Shown: positions 34,080-45,703 of the stretch, one piece after another
How the letters are laid out: every line of letters starts with the position of its first letter
How positions within the stretch are numbered: the first letter of the stretch is position 1
The notes under the pieces: model-generated
What the model saw: only the letters and a program-made list of their open reading frames with translations
The model's database searches: none
What the model was told of the DNA's origin: nothing
Position numbers and translations under genes: made by a program
NCBI RefSeq assembly: GCF_005047355.1
Contig: NZ_SUMC01000003.1
Coordinates: 124,001 to 188,000, forward strand
Source: Actinacidiphila oryziradicis
GTDB taxonomy: Bacteria > Actinomycetota > Actinomycetes > Streptomycetales > Streptomycetaceae
Direction of reading: 5' to 3'
Length of the DNA stretch: 64,000 nt

Positions 34080-34254
34080 TGTCCCGTGCGTCGTTTTCGG
34101 GCAGCCCGAAGCGGGCCGTGACCTCATGGGATCGTCGTCGCTCTCATGACGGGCTGCGAGAAGCCCCGCCGAGTCAACCAGGGCGAGGCTCCGTGCCTTC
34201 GGGCCGGGAGCCGTGTGGCGGCTCGCTGACCACGCATCCAGCCTGGTGGCGCGC

Positions 34255-35148
34255 CTACGGCTGCTTGGTGGCGGCCTCCAGGACGCGGCGGGTGTTCGCG
34301 CCGTAGACGCCCTTGGGGTCGCCCTGGATGTTGTTCCAGAGCTGGTAGCGGGCGACGCCGTCGCGCGTATCGGCGTCGAAGTCGCCGTCGGCCGCGCCCG
34401 TGTAGGCCCAGGTCTGCTTCAGGCGCGCCTGCATCTCGACGACCTCGGGCCCGGAGTCGCCCTCGCTCAGCACCAGCGGCGTCGTACTCGTGCCGGCGCT
34501 GCCGGAGGGGCTCACCGAGGCGACACCGACCGCGGTCGGTGTCGCTGTCGGCGAGGGGGAGGCATGGGAGACGGCGGGCAGGGGGCTCCAGGAGGGCCTC
34601 AGCGAGACCCGGCCGGGAGCGGCGGAGTAGCCGTGGGAGGCACCGGTGCCGGTGTGGGAGGGGGAGGCGCTGGCATGGGGAAGTACGGCCTCCGGACCGG
34701 GGATGTCGTCGGCGGATGTGCCGCTGCTGCGGTGCTCATCGGCGACCAGCGCGTTTGTCACCGCTGCCGCGCCCGCGAGGACGAGCGCAGCGGCCCCTGC
34801 CGTCACCGTGACGAGGGCGATCCGCCCGGGGCGGCGCCACCGGTTGGCGCCGGGTATCGGCTCGCGGTCGTCCTCCGGCAGCTGTTCGACGGCGAGCATG
34901 ACGGGCAGGGGGGACGCCGGCAGCGGCTCCGTGTCCGCGGCATGCCCGGCGTCCCCGACCGAACCGGCGGGCTCCGCGGGCTCCACGGGCTCCACGAGCC
35001 CGGCCGGCCCGGTCACGTATGGCCGTACCCACAACTGGGGGTCACTCTCGATGGCCGCTTCCCGCTCCGCCGCGCGCGTCGCGCACCTGCAGCCCGGCCG
35101 GCCCTCATCGTCCGCCTCCGGTGCGCCGCACACTTCACAAGTCGTCAA
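34255..35148 (-). CDS. Membrane-anchored peptidoglycan-binding protein with zinc-ribbon N-terminus
   Basis: 297 residues. N-terminal cysteines CEVCGAPEADDEGRPGCRC form a zinc-ribbon-like head. One membrane helix follows near residue 115 (IALVTVTAGAAALVLAGAAA), then a Ser/Thr/Pro-rich wall-spanning stretch. The C-terminal PG_binding_1 domain reads LSEGDSGPEVVEMQARLKQT, GDFDADTRDGVARYQLWNNI, GVYGANTRRVLEAA. TTG 35148 is the likely start because AAGGAGGT lies 4-5 nt before it; the in-frame ATG at 35169 would place that SD inside the coding region. A membrane-to-wall anchor or sensor is inferred. Confidence 0.82.
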   Translation of the reverse strand: MTTCEVCGAPEADDEGRPGCRCATRAAEREAAIESDPQLWVRPYVTGPAGLVEPVEPAEPAGSVGDAGHAADTEPLPASPLPVMLAVEQLPEDDREPIPGANRWRRPGRIALVTVTAGAAALVLAGAAAVTNALVADEHRSSGTSADDIPGPEAVLPHASASPSHTGTGASHGYSAAPGRVSLRPSWSPLPAVSHASPSPTATPTAVGVASVSPSGSAGTSTTPLVLSEGDSGPEVVEMQARLKQTWAYTGAADGDFDADTRDGVARYQLWNNIQGDPKGVYGANTRRVLEAATKQP

Positions 35149-35237
35149 CGGAACCTCCTTACTGATCACACTGATTATCCAGAACCAGCCGCTTCCGGAA
35201 CGCTTGTTCTCATATCCTTGGCGCGCGGAGCGTATGA

Positions 35238-37292
<2,055 letters not shown>

Positions 37293-37340
37293 CCGAACGC
37301 ACGTGCGCACCAAGGCTATTAACCTTCGGGAGGCACGCCC

Positions 37341-37979
37341 ATGTCCATTGGCACGACCATCATCGTTATCGTCGCGGCCGTCCTCGTGATCGCCGCGGTC
37401 ATTGTCGCCCTGTCTCGGCGGCCCACTCTCGGCGGCAGTAACATGCGCCGTCATTTCGGCCCCGAGTACGACCGGACCGTCGCCCGCCATGGTGGCGACA
37501 AAGCGGCGGCCACGGAAGAGCTCCAGGAGCGGCTGCAGCGGCACGGCGATCTGAAGCCCCGTCCGCTGCCCGCCGGGGCCCGCGAGCAGTACACGGCCCA
37601 ATGGGCCGTTATCCAGGAGCACTTCGTGGAATCGCCGGCAAAGGCGGTGGCCGAGGCCGACCAACTGCTCGCCCGACTCGTGAGCGAGCGCGGCTACCCG
37701 GCCGTGGAGGAGTACGACGAGCAGGTCGCCGCCCTGTCAGTGCATCAGCCCCGGCACGTCGAGGCCTACCGCGACACCCACGCCATCGCGCGGCGCGCAG
37801 ACGACGACCAGACCTCCACCGAGGAGCTGCGCTCCTCGCTGCTCCACGCCCGCAGCCTGTTCGAGGAACTGGTCGCCGCCGGCCCCCACCCCGACGGGGA
37901 CCCTGCCAACAGCCGGGACACCGCCAAGCACGGCGCCGGCCGCCTCAACCTGCGTGCCCTGCACCGCGGTGGCGCGTAA
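37341..37979 (+). CDS. Membrane-anchored helical hypothetical protein
   Basis: 212 residues. One N-terminal membrane helix (TTIIVIVAAVLVIAAVIVAL) is followed by a helical soluble domain. The central piece AVIQEHFVESPAKAVAEADQ and LLARLVSERG is closely matched in the next gene (GGFVDQPRKAVEEADSVLEA), so the two share a small helical domain. ATG 37341 has CGGGAGG upstream. No catalytic motif. The pairing with 38045-38746 (65-nt gap) suggests one operon. Confidence 0.75.
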   Translation: MSIGTTIIVIVAAVLVIAAVIVALSRRPTLGGSNMRRHFGPEYDRTVARHGGDKAAATEELQERLQRHGDLKPRPLPAGAREQYTAQWAVIQEHFVESPAKAVAEADQLLARLVSERGYPAVEEYDEQVAALSVHQPRHVEAYRDTHAIARRADDDQTSTEELRSSLLHARSLFEELVAAGPHPDGDPANSRDTAKHGAGRLNLRALHRGGA

Positions 37980-38044
37980 CCGCGTAACAGGGCGAGCGAC
38001 GAGCGACGAGCTGCCCAGGACGACTAGCTACGGAGTGAGTACCC

Positions 38045-38746
38045 ATGACCGAGCGCCAAGACCAAGACCAGGAACGGCCGTACACCGACGGCACCGACGC
38101 CCAGGCCGCTTCCGATTCCCGCCTGCGCAAGCGCGACACCCAGGTCCCGCCCCCGCCCGGCGCCCCCGGCAAGCAGGAGCCCCAGGCCCGGCAGGCCGTG
38201 GCCTTCAGCCGGCCCGACGCGCGCCCCGACAGCCGCACGGGCACCACGGCGGACGGTCGCAAGGACACCACGGCTGACAGCCGCACCGGCACCACTGCTG
38301 ACGCCCGGCCCGGCACGCGGACCGACACCTCGACCTCGATCCGCGAAGGCGAAGTCCGCCCCGACAAGCCCCGGTACACGCCCCAGAGCGGCCAGGACGA
38401 CTCGGCCCGCACCGGCAGCCGTAACGGCACTGCCGCGAGCACCAGCAACGGCGCTGCCGCCAACACCCGCAACAGCGATGTCCTGCTCGAACGGGGCGAG
38501 GGCGACAAGCTCGGCCTGCGGCTGCAACAGGCCGTCGGCGGCTTTGTCGACCAGCCCCGCAAGGCGGTCGAGGAGGCCGACTCCGTCCTCGAAGCGGCCG
38601 CCGCACGCCTCACCGAAGGCATCACCGCCCGCCGCCGCGCCCTCCGCGCGGCCTGGGAGGGCGACGCCGCCAAGAACGGCACCGAGGAAATGCGGATCGC
38701 CCTGCGCGACTACCGCGATCTCGTGCAGCGACTGCTGCACGCCTGA
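38045..38746 (+). CDS. Hypothetical protein: disordered repeat region plus shared helical domain
   Basis: 233 residues. Residues 1-145 are disordered, polar and Pro/Arg/Asp-rich with repeats of the type TTADxRxGT (DSRTGTTADGRK, TTADSRTGTTADARPGT). Residues 150-233 form a helical domain: LGLRLQQAVGGFVDQPRKAV, EEADSVLEAAAARLTEGI, RIALRDYRDLVQRLLHA. That domain matches the upstream membrane-anchored protein. GGAGTGAG lies before ATG 38045. Probably a cytoplasmic partner of the anchored protein; function unknown. Confidence 0.7.
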   Translation: MTERQDQDQERPYTDGTDAQAASDSRLRKRDTQVPPPPGAPGKQEPQARQAVAFSRPDARPDSRTGTTADGRKDTTADSRTGTTADARPGTRTDTSTSIREGEVRPDKPRYTPQSGQDDSARTGSRNGTAASTSNGAAANTRNSDVLLERGEGDKLGLRLQQAVGGFVDQPRKAVEEADSVLEAAAARLTEGITARRRALRAAWEGDAAKNGTEEMRIALRDYRDLVQRLLHA

Positions 38747-38804
38747 GTCACGGCCCTGGAGCCCGACGCGGCCGGTCCGGCGCCGTCGGGCTCCACCTCG
38801 CGCG

Positions 38805-39134
38805 TCAGCCTTGCTTCGGCGCCGCCTGCTGGACGACTTCGAACGACCACAGGACCGAGTCGGCAGCAGCGGGCTTGGGACGCTCGCCCCCAGCGTCGCC
38901 CCCGCCACGGTGGGCAGCCTGCATGGGGCCGGACATCCAGTTCTGGAAGTCCTCTTCGCTACGCCACCGGGTATAGACGAGGTACTTGTCGGTTCCCTCG
39001 ACCGGACGAAGAAGCTCGAACCACTCGAACCCATCGGAGCCTTCCACGGCGCCTGCACGCGAGGCGAAGCGCTTCTCAAGGACTTCCCGCTGCTCCGGGG
39101 GTACGGTCAGGGCGTTGATCTTGACGATACTCAT
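38805..39134 (-). CDS. MhuD-like heme-degrading monooxygenase (ABM fold)
   Basis: 109 residues from ATG 39134. The start MSIVKINALTVPPEQREVLE, then RFASRAGAVEGSDGFEWFEL and FQNWMSGPMQAAH, follow mycobacterial MhuD. Numbered from this Met, Asn7, Trp66 and His75 fall exactly on the MhuD heme-pocket residues (polar Asn, ruffling Trp, heme-ligating His). MhuD opens heme to mycobilin and free iron without releasing CO. Monocistronic here. An ordinary ABM monooxygenase is the alternative, but the match of all three residues favours heme degradation. Confidence 0.85.
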   Translation of the reverse strand: MSIVKINALTVPPEQREVLEKRFASRAGAVEGSDGFEWFELLRPVEGTDKYLVYTRWRSEEDFQNWMSGPMQAAHRGGGDAGGERPKPAAADSVLWSFEVVQQAAPKQG

Positions 39135-39266
39135 GTGTCCATCCTGCCGCAGCACCACACAGGCCGCTGGCTGGGGTGGCCCGCCGCCGGCGGTAAATGG
39201 CGTGTGGACGCCGCGCCCCTTGTGGGACGCTCAGGCGGCAATGCCTCCCACACAGGTATGAGAGCC

Positions 39267-39899
39267 ATGTCCGACGTCGACGCACATTCAGTGGCCGCGC
39301 TTTTCTCCCGGGGCCGGCTGACCGCGATTCCCCGCAGGGCCGCCCGCCGCGAGCAACTCCTCGCGCACCTTGCGGAGACCCTGTTCGAGCGGGAACGTGC
39401 CAGCCCCAACGCACCGAGTTCAAGAGCTCGGCTCGTAACCACATGGAATGTACCGCTCCAATGCCTCGATTCGGCGGTGCCTGGGCTGGTGGAGGTGCGT
39501 ACGATGCGCCAGGGCCTCCTGACCAGGGACGACCCGATCGAGTTGAAGGTCATCCTGTGCGAGTCGGTGATCCAGCAATGCATCGGGAGCAGGGAGACCA
39601 TGCGGGCACAACTGCAGCGGCTGGTTGAGGTCGAGCGGCAGCCGAATGTGACGTTGCAGGTACTGCCCCATGCCGCAGGTGCGCATCCCGGCCTCAATGA
39701 TCCGTTCACGGTGCTGGGATTCGCGGCCGGTGGTGATCCGGATGTTGTGCTCGCGGAGAACCTGACCAGTAGCCTCTACTTCGAGGACAAACGCGAGCTG
39801 GGGCGCTACCAGTGGGCCTTTGATCGGCTTACGGCGATGGCCGCGTCACCGCGTACGGCCGTGACCATGCTCAAGAAGGCGATCAAGGAACTCACATGA
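39267..39899 (+). CDS. Chimeric protein: DUF2087 fragment joined to DUF5753 C-terminal half
   Basis: 210 residues. Residues 1-45 (SVAALFSRGRLTAIPRRAAR, LLAHLAETLFERER) are the opening of a DUF2087 winged-helix domain, cut where its second half should begin. A junction of about 30 unrelated residues follows. Then VEVRTMRQGLLTRDDPIELK through VTMLKKAIKELT is the second half of a DUF5753 domain. The usual XRE helix-turn-helix and first half of DUF5753 are missing. It overlaps a DUF397 gene by ATGA, showing that it descends from an XRE-DUF5753/DUF397 pair whose 5' part was replaced. It may be a decaying gene. Confidence 0.7.
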   Translation: MSDVDAHSVAALFSRGRLTAIPRRAARREQLLAHLAETLFERERASPNAPSSRARLVTTWNVPLQCLDSAVPGLVEVRTMRQGLLTRDDPIELKVILCESVIQQCIGSRETMRAQLQRLVEVERQPNVTLQVLPHAAGAHPGLNDPFTVLGFAAGGDPDVVLAENLTSSLYFEDKRELGRYQWAFDRLTAMAASPRTAVTMLKKAIKELT

Positions 39900-40114
39900 C
39901 GATACACGCCCCCAACGCGGAGATCCTCGAAGCGCAGTGGGTCACCTCCTCGTACAGCGGTGGGGGCAATGACTGCATCCAGGCCGCCGCCCTGCCCCGT
40001 GGCCTGCACGCGGTCCGAGACTCGAAGAACCCGGCCGGTCCGGCCCTGCTGATGGAACGGGCTGTTTGGCAGTCCTTCGTCCAGGGGGTACGGAGCGGGA
40101 GGTTCAGCCAGTAG
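39896..40114 (+). CDS. DUF397 protein
   Basis: 72 residues: WVTSSYSGGGNDCIQAAALP, HAVRDSKNPAGPALLMERAV and a final VQGVRSGRFSQ, the DUF397 pattern. ATGA overlap with the chimeric upstream gene. Its normal partner, a full XRE-DUF5753 regulator, has been lost upstream, so it may act with another regulator or be on the way out. Confidence 0.88.
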   Translation: MTIHAPNAEILEAQWVTSSYSGGGNDCIQAAALPRGLHAVRDSKNPAGPALLMERAVWQSFVQGVRSGRFSQ

Positions 40115-40199
40115 ACGGTCGGCGCAGAGGTGACCGGGCTGGACAGGCTCCGGCCTGCTGACCTGCTGTCTGACGAGCTACGCACCCAAGACCAGAGGC

Positions 40200-40802
40200 T
40201 TACGCGTCGCTCCTGAGCCGGTCGCGCTGGATCTGGTAAGCGAGGGCGCGACGCACAGAGGCTGATGCGGTGGTGGTGACCTTCGAGGGGACGTCGAGAC
40301 CACGGCTGATCTCGTCGTACGCGTCCCGATAGCTGCCGGGCATCTCTGCCTGATGCAGCATCAGGTCCTCTTCGACGAGGCGCCGCAGCTCGTCGACGTT
40401 CTGAGGGGTGAAGCGCTTTTTTCCCCGGGCGATGGCGTTGACGGAGCGCGTACAGCGGGCGGTGTCGTAGAAGGTGTCGGAGATTTCCTCGGCGAGGCCC
40501 CACAGGCGCCCTTCGAGCCAGGGCACGTCGTGCTGGTCGAGGGAGAGCCCCATCAGGGGCAGTGGGTCGCCAATCCTGTACTTCGTCACCTGCTTGGACA
40601 CGGCGGGCTGACTCATGTCGGCGAGCTGGGCAATTCTGTCCTGGGTCCAGCCGAAGCCGGCGAACAGCTTGATCATTTCCGTGCGCAGCTTCCGCATCTC
40701 CTCGCCTGCACGGATGACGTCGTTCATGTCGGCGAGCATCCGCTCGGCCTGTTCCTCGGTCAGCGTCTCGGGGTTCTGATGCGCGTCCTCTTCGCCTGCC
40801 AT
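40200..40802 (-). CDS. Helix-turn-helix regulator divergent from alpha/beta hydrolase
   Basis: 200 residues. The N-terminal helices (TLTEEQAERMLADMNDVIRA) lead to an HTH, FGWTQDRIAQLADMSQPAVS-KQV, near residues 50-75. A C-terminal helical part follows (WLEGRLWGLAEEISDTFYDT, FTPQNVDELRRLVEEDLML). ATG 40802 has no Shine-Dalgarno; TATAAC ends 6 nt before it on the minus strand, so the message is probably leaderless. The promoter region is shared with the hydrolase as a mirror image. It probably represses both. Confidence 0.8.
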   Translation of the reverse strand: MAGEEDAHQNPETLTEEQAERMLADMNDVIRAGEEMRKLRTEMIKLFAGFGWTQDRIAQLADMSQPAVSKQVTKYRIGDPLPLMGLSLDQHDVPWLEGRLWGLAEEISDTFYDTARCTRSVNAIARGKKRFTPQNVDELRRLVEEDLMLHQAEMPGSYRDAYDEISRGLDVPSKVTTTASASVRRALAYQIQRDRLRSDA

Positions 40803-40861
40803 AGCTCGGTTATACACCCGAGTCTCGCCATTATAACCAGGTTGTATAACCGAGTTATGGC
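40798..40861. promoter_or_regulatory. Mirror-image divergent leaderless promoters/operator
   Basis: GCCATAGCTCGGTTATACA (40798-40816) and TGTATAACCGAGTTATGGC (40843-40861) are inverted repeats with one mismatch. Each contains a start codon and, 6 nt upstream of it, a TATAAC -10 hexamer, so both genes should make leaderless mRNAs. A third TATAACC lies at 40832-40838 and GGTTGTATAACC at 40840-40851 is a small dyad. No good -35 is visible. Confidence 0.75.
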
Positions 40862-41705
40862 TGACAGGATCTATGTCATGCCTACCTTCTCCGCACCTGA
40901 CGGAACCCTGCTCACGTACCGCATACACGGAGACGGCGACCCGGTCGTCTGCATCCCGGGAGGTCCAACGGACTCCCTCTACCTCGGCGACCTCGGCGGC
41001 CTGTCCACGCACCGCCAGCTGATCGTTTTGGACCTTCGCGGCACCGGACGGTCCGCGATTCCCGAAGACCTCTCCTCCTACCGCTGCGATCGCCTGGTCG
41101 ACGACGTCGAGGCGCTGCGCGAACACCTCCGGCTCCCCCGGATGGACTTGCTCAGCCACTCCGCCGGCACGAATATTGCGACGCAATACGCGGCCCGGTA
41201 TCCGAAGAACGTCAGCAAGCTCGCCTTGATCGGCCCGGGTACCCGAGCTGTCGGTATAGCGATCACTGGGGAGACGCGGCGCGAGCTCGCGCAGCTTCGG
41301 AAGAACGAGCCGTGGTTCCCGACTGCGTTCGCCGCCTTGGAGGCGATCGTTGAGGGCACGGGCAGTGACTGGGAGGTCATCACTCCGTTCTTCTGCGGCC
41401 GGTGGGACGCCGCAGCACAGAAGCACCATGCAGCCAGCCAGCCGAGCAACAAGGAGGCTGTCGCTCTCTTCGCGGCCGAGGGTGCCTTCGAGCCGGAGAC
41501 CACTCGTGCGGCGCTCGCCGCTTGCGAGGCCCTCGTCCTGCTGCTCGCCGGGGAGTTCGACTTGAACAGCCCCCCTCAGTCGGCAGCCGAGTTCGCGGGG
41601 CTGTTCCCTGACGCCACGCTCGTGGTTCAGTTGGGGGCGGGTCACTACCCCTGGCTCGACGACGCCGACCGGTTCGTGACGACCACTGCAGCATTCCTGG
41701 GTTGA
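40857..41705 (+). CDS. Alpha/beta hydrolase
   Basis: 282 residues. Fold markers: LLTYRIHGDGDPVVCIPGGP (oxyanion strand), LIVLDLRGTGRSAIPED, nucleophile elbow MDLLSHSAGTNIATQYAAR (S-H-S-A-G), Asp in LLLAGEFDLNSPPQSA, and His in VVQLGAGHYPWLDDADRF. The set is complete, so it should be active; prolyl-iminopeptidase-like enzymes look similar. The start ATG 40857 is probably leaderless (TATAAC 6 nt upstream). It is divergent from and likely regulated by the HTH protein. Confidence 0.88.
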   Translation: MADRIYVMPTFSAPDGTLLTYRIHGDGDPVVCIPGGPTDSLYLGDLGGLSTHRQLIVLDLRGTGRSAIPEDLSSYRCDRLVDDVEALREHLRLPRMDLLSHSAGTNIATQYAARYPKNVSKLALIGPGTRAVGIAITGETRRELAQLRKNEPWFPTAFAALEAIVEGTGSDWEVITPFFCGRWDAAAQKHHAASQPSNKEAVALFAAEGAFEPETTRAALAACEALVLLLAGEFDLNSPPQSAAEFAGLFPDATLVVQLGAGHYPWLDDADRFVTTTAAFLG

Positions 41706-41771
41706 TGACCTGCTTCAGGCCCTGGCCTGGCCCGCTGGAGCGGAACTCGAAGTGGTAGACGCCCATTGACC

Positions 41772-43007
41772 CTACGTGTACGCGACCCGCAGCTCCTTGA
41801 CGCCGTTGATCCACGCGGATCGCAGCCGCCGGGGTTCGCCGGTGAGCCGGATGTCGGGGATGACGTCGGCGATGGCGTTGAAGATGAGGTTGATCTCCAT
41901 CCGGGCGAGGTTGGCGCCCAGGCAGAAGTGCGGGCCGCCGCCGCCGAAGCCGAGGTGGGGGTTGGGGTCGCGGGTGATGTCGAAGAGCTCGGGGTGGTCG
42001 AAGACCTCGGGGTCGTTGTTGGCGGAGGAGTAGAAGATGCCGACCCGGTCACCCTTCTTGATCTTGGCGCCGCCGAGCTCGGTGTCGCTGGTGGCGGTGC
42101 GCTGGAAGGAGGAGATGGGGGTGGCCCAGCGGACGATTTCGTCGGCGGTGGTGGCGGGGCGGTGGGCTTTGAAGAGGTCCCATTGCTCGGGCTGGGTGAG
42201 GAAGGCGTGCATGCCGTGGGTGATGGCGTTGCGGGTGGTCTCGTTGCCGGCGACGGCCAGTACGAGGACGAAGAAGCCGAATTCGTCCGTCGTTAAGTTG
42301 CCTTCGTCGGAGGCGGCGACAAGCTTGGTGACGATGTCGTGGGCGGGGCAGGTCTTGCGGTCGACGGCCATGTTCATGGCGTAGGCGATGAGTTCCATGG
42401 CGGACTCGGTGCCGACTTCCTCGGTGATGGCCAGCTCGGGGTCGTCGTAGGCGACCATCTTGTTGGACCAGTCGAAGATCTTGGAGCGGTCGTCCTGGGG
42501 GATGCCGATGAGTTCGGCGATCGCCTGCAACGGCAGTTCGGAGGCGATCTCGGTGACGAAGTTGCCCTCGCTGCGGGCGGCGGCGCCGGAGACGATGCGC
42601 TGGGCGCGCGATCGGAGGGCGTCCTCCAGCGCGCGGATGGCGCGGGGGGTGAAGCCGCGCTGGACGATCTGGCGGAGCCGGGTGTGCTCGGGCGGGTCCA
42701 TGTTGAGGATGATCAGCTGCTGGGCGTTGATCTGGTCGCGGGTCATGTGCTCGTTGAAGCGGATGATCGCGGTGTTGGTGTGGGACGAGAAGACCTCGGG
42801 GGCCGTGGAGACGGCCTTGACGTCGGAGTACCGGGTGACGACCCAGTACCCGTCGTCGTCGAAGCCGGCGATGCCGTGCGGCTGGGCGTTCCACCAGACG
42901 GGGGCGGTCCGGCGGAGCTGGGCGAGTTCCGGGAGCGGTACCCGCTGCTGGTAGATGTCCGGGTCGGTGAAGTCGAAGCCCTCGGGGAGGGCAGGGCAGC
43001 TGGGCAT
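41772..43007 (-). CDS. CYP125-like cytochrome P450 (steroid C26/C27 hydroxylase)
   Basis: 411 residues. P450 motifs: I-helix LAVAGNETTRNAITHGMHAF, E-x-x-R in DEIVRWATP, heme-Cys loop GFGGGGPHFCLGANLARM. The family-specific opening LPEGFDFTDPDIYQQRVPL and IILNMDPPEHTRLRQIVQRG follow mycobacterial CYP125 closely. CYP125 oxidises the terminal methyl of the cholesterol side chain. ATG 43007 has GGAG 6 nt upstream; ATG 43019 is possible. It is divergent from the FadA5-like thiolase, as in Mycobacterium tuberculosis, with a KstR-like site between. Redox partner is probably the ferredoxin at 47238. Confidence 0.92.
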   Translation of the reverse strand: MPSCPALPEGFDFTDPDIYQQRVPLPELAQLRRTAPVWWNAQPHGIAGFDDDGYWVVTRYSDVKAVSTAPEVFSSHTNTAIIRFNEHMTRDQINAQQLIILNMDPPEHTRLRQIVQRGFTPRAIRALEDALRSRAQRIVSGAAARSEGNFVTEIASELPLQAIAELIGIPQDDRSKIFDWSNKMVAYDDPELAITEEVGTESAMELIAYAMNMAVDRKTCPAHDIVTKLVAASDEGNLTTDEFGFFVLVLAVAGNETTRNAITHGMHAFLTQPEQWDLFKAHRPATTADEIVRWATPISSFQRTATSDTELGGAKIKKGDRVGIFYSSANNDPEVFDHPELFDITRDPNPHLGFGGGGPHFCLGANLARMEINLIFNAIADVIPDIRLTGEPRRLRSAWINGVKELRVAYT

Positions 43008-43054
43008 CGACGGCTCCATCTCTGACGGTCCATCAGATCTGTTGCGGAAGGTAG

Positions 43055-44371
<1,317 letters not shown>

Positions 44372-44413
44372 CTGCACCGGGCGCCTCCGGCGTGGGCCCT
44401 TCCCGTCTGCGGT

Positions 44414-44459
44414 GGTTGCCGATCCTCCCCCAGCTACCGTTGGGGGAGGATCGGCAACC
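44414..44459 (+). terminator. Strong hairpin after the thiolase gene
   Basis: Perfect 19-bp arms (GGTTGCCGATCC... and its complement) around an 8-nt loop GCTACCGT, 43 nt past the stop. It is also near the REP-type repeat that follows. Confidence 0.7.
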
Positions 44460-44504
44460 CCGGTAGAGGGGACGCAACCGCGCTGGCTCAGCAGGACAAA
44501 CCCA

Positions 44505-44590
44505 GCCCGTCCGGCGCTTGTGGGGGCACCTCCTGGGGGCACCTCCCGGCCGAAGGCTGGGGGAGGTAGCTGGGGGAGGCTCGGCACCCC
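44505..44590. repeat. REP-type palindromic repeat (inverse of the copy at 56380)
   Basis: Reads CCGTCCGGCGCTTGTGGGGG, two GGGGGCACCTCC units, GGCCGAAGGCTGGGGGAGG, TAGCTGGGGGAGG. The same string of modules occurs in the opposite orientation at about 56380-56465, and a short CCTTCGGCCGGGAGGTGCCC piece is inside the MITE at 47550. It fills the 281-nt gap between the thiolase and MBL genes. Confidence 0.7.
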
Positions 44591-44652
44591 CGGCAGAGGA
44601 GGCGGGGCCGTACCGGGGGCGCCCGGCGCCGCCACGGCCGGCCCGGCGAGGG

Positions 44653-45657
44653 CTACGCGGCGCGGTATGCCACCGGGTCCGTGCCCGGGACGGGCTCCGC
44701 GAGGCCTGCTTTGACCAGGCGGCGCAGGTGCGCCTCCGCTTCGGCGACGGCGATGTTGCGGGAGCCGAAGGGGATCTGCGCCCAGGGGCGGTTCCACTCC
44801 ATCACCTCGGCGAGCTGCCAGGGCGTGCGGGCGGTGCCGGTGATCAACTGCCGCAGTCCGGCCAGCCGGGCGGCATGGTGTGCCAGGAGCTCGCGCACCC
44901 GGCCACCCGCGTCCGCGAACGCGTACTGGTGGGCGGGGAGCACTTCGGCCGGGTCGAGGCGTCCGATGCGTTCCAGGGAGTCGAGGTAGTCGCCGAGCGG
45001 GTCGGTGACGGTCGCGTCTTCGGGGTCCTCGTAGAGGCCGATGTGCGGGGAGATCTCCGGCAGCAGGTGGTCGCCGGAGAAGAGCCGGCGGGACTCCTCG
45101 AGGTAGAGGCATACGTGGCCGGGTGTGTGGCCCGGCGTCCAGATGGCGCGGAGCCGGCGCCCGGCGAGGTCCACCAGTTCGCCGGGGAGGATCTCGCGGT
45201 CGGGGAGGGCGGCGTGCAGCCCGGGGAGGGTGCGGAGGCCGCTGCCCTGGAGTGGGGCGAGGTGTTCGGGCGGTGCGCCGGCGGCGGCGAGTTTGGCGGC
45301 GAGGTAGTGCAGCCAGGTGGCGGGGTCGGCGGCCCTGGTGCGCCGGATGACGTCGGTGTCCGCCGTGTGCATCGCGATCCAGGCGCCGGAGGCTTCCCGG
45401 ACCTGGCCGGACAGGCCGTGGTGGTCGGGATGGTGGTGGGTGACGAGGATGCCGTGGATGTCGGCGACGGTTGTGCCGATCTCCTCCAGCCCGCGCCGGA
45501 GCGTGTCGTACGACGCCGGGTCGTCCCAGCCGGTGTCGATGAGGACCGGCCCGCGACCGGTGTCCAGCAGGTGCACCAGCGTGTGGCCGAGCGGGTTGTC
45601 GGGGATCGGGACCGGGATGCTCCAGACCCCGTCACCGTGATCGGTCACCTGCCGCAT
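44653..45657 (-). CDS. MBL-fold metallo-hydrolase in the steroid block
   Basis: 334 residues. Metal motif ILVTHHHPDHHGLSGQVREA (HxHxDH), further His in IWTPGHTPGHVCLYLEE, and Asp in RLFSGDHLLPEISPHIG. A C-terminal helical region ends FGSRNIAVAEAEAHLRRLVK. The architecture matches hydrolases of acyl-CoA thioester or lactone type (glyoxalase II-like). ATG 45657 was preferred (AAGGGGA 6 nt upstream) over ATG 45690. Its promoter faces the aldehyde dehydrogenase gene across a KstR-like operator. Confidence 0.9.
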   Translation of the reverse strand: MRQVTDHGDGVWSIPVPIPDNPLGHTLVHLLDTGRGPVLIDTGWDDPASYDTLRRGLEEIGTTVADIHGILVTHHHPDHHGLSGQVREASGAWIAMHTADTDVIRRTRAADPATWLHYLAAKLAAAGAPPEHLAPLQGSGLRTLPGLHAALPDREILPGELVDLAGRRLRAIWTPGHTPGHVCLYLEESRRLFSGDHLLPEISPHIGLYEDPEDATVTDPLGDYLDSLERIGRLDPAEVLPAHQYAFADAGGRVRELLAHHAARLAGLRQLITGTARTPWQLAEVMEWNRPWAQIPFGSRNIAVAEAEAHLRRLVKAGLAEPVPGTDPVAYRAA

Positions 45658-45703
45658 GGTCTTCCCCTTCGCCGGGTCGGTCGTACGCATTGCCCACCCT
45701 AAC

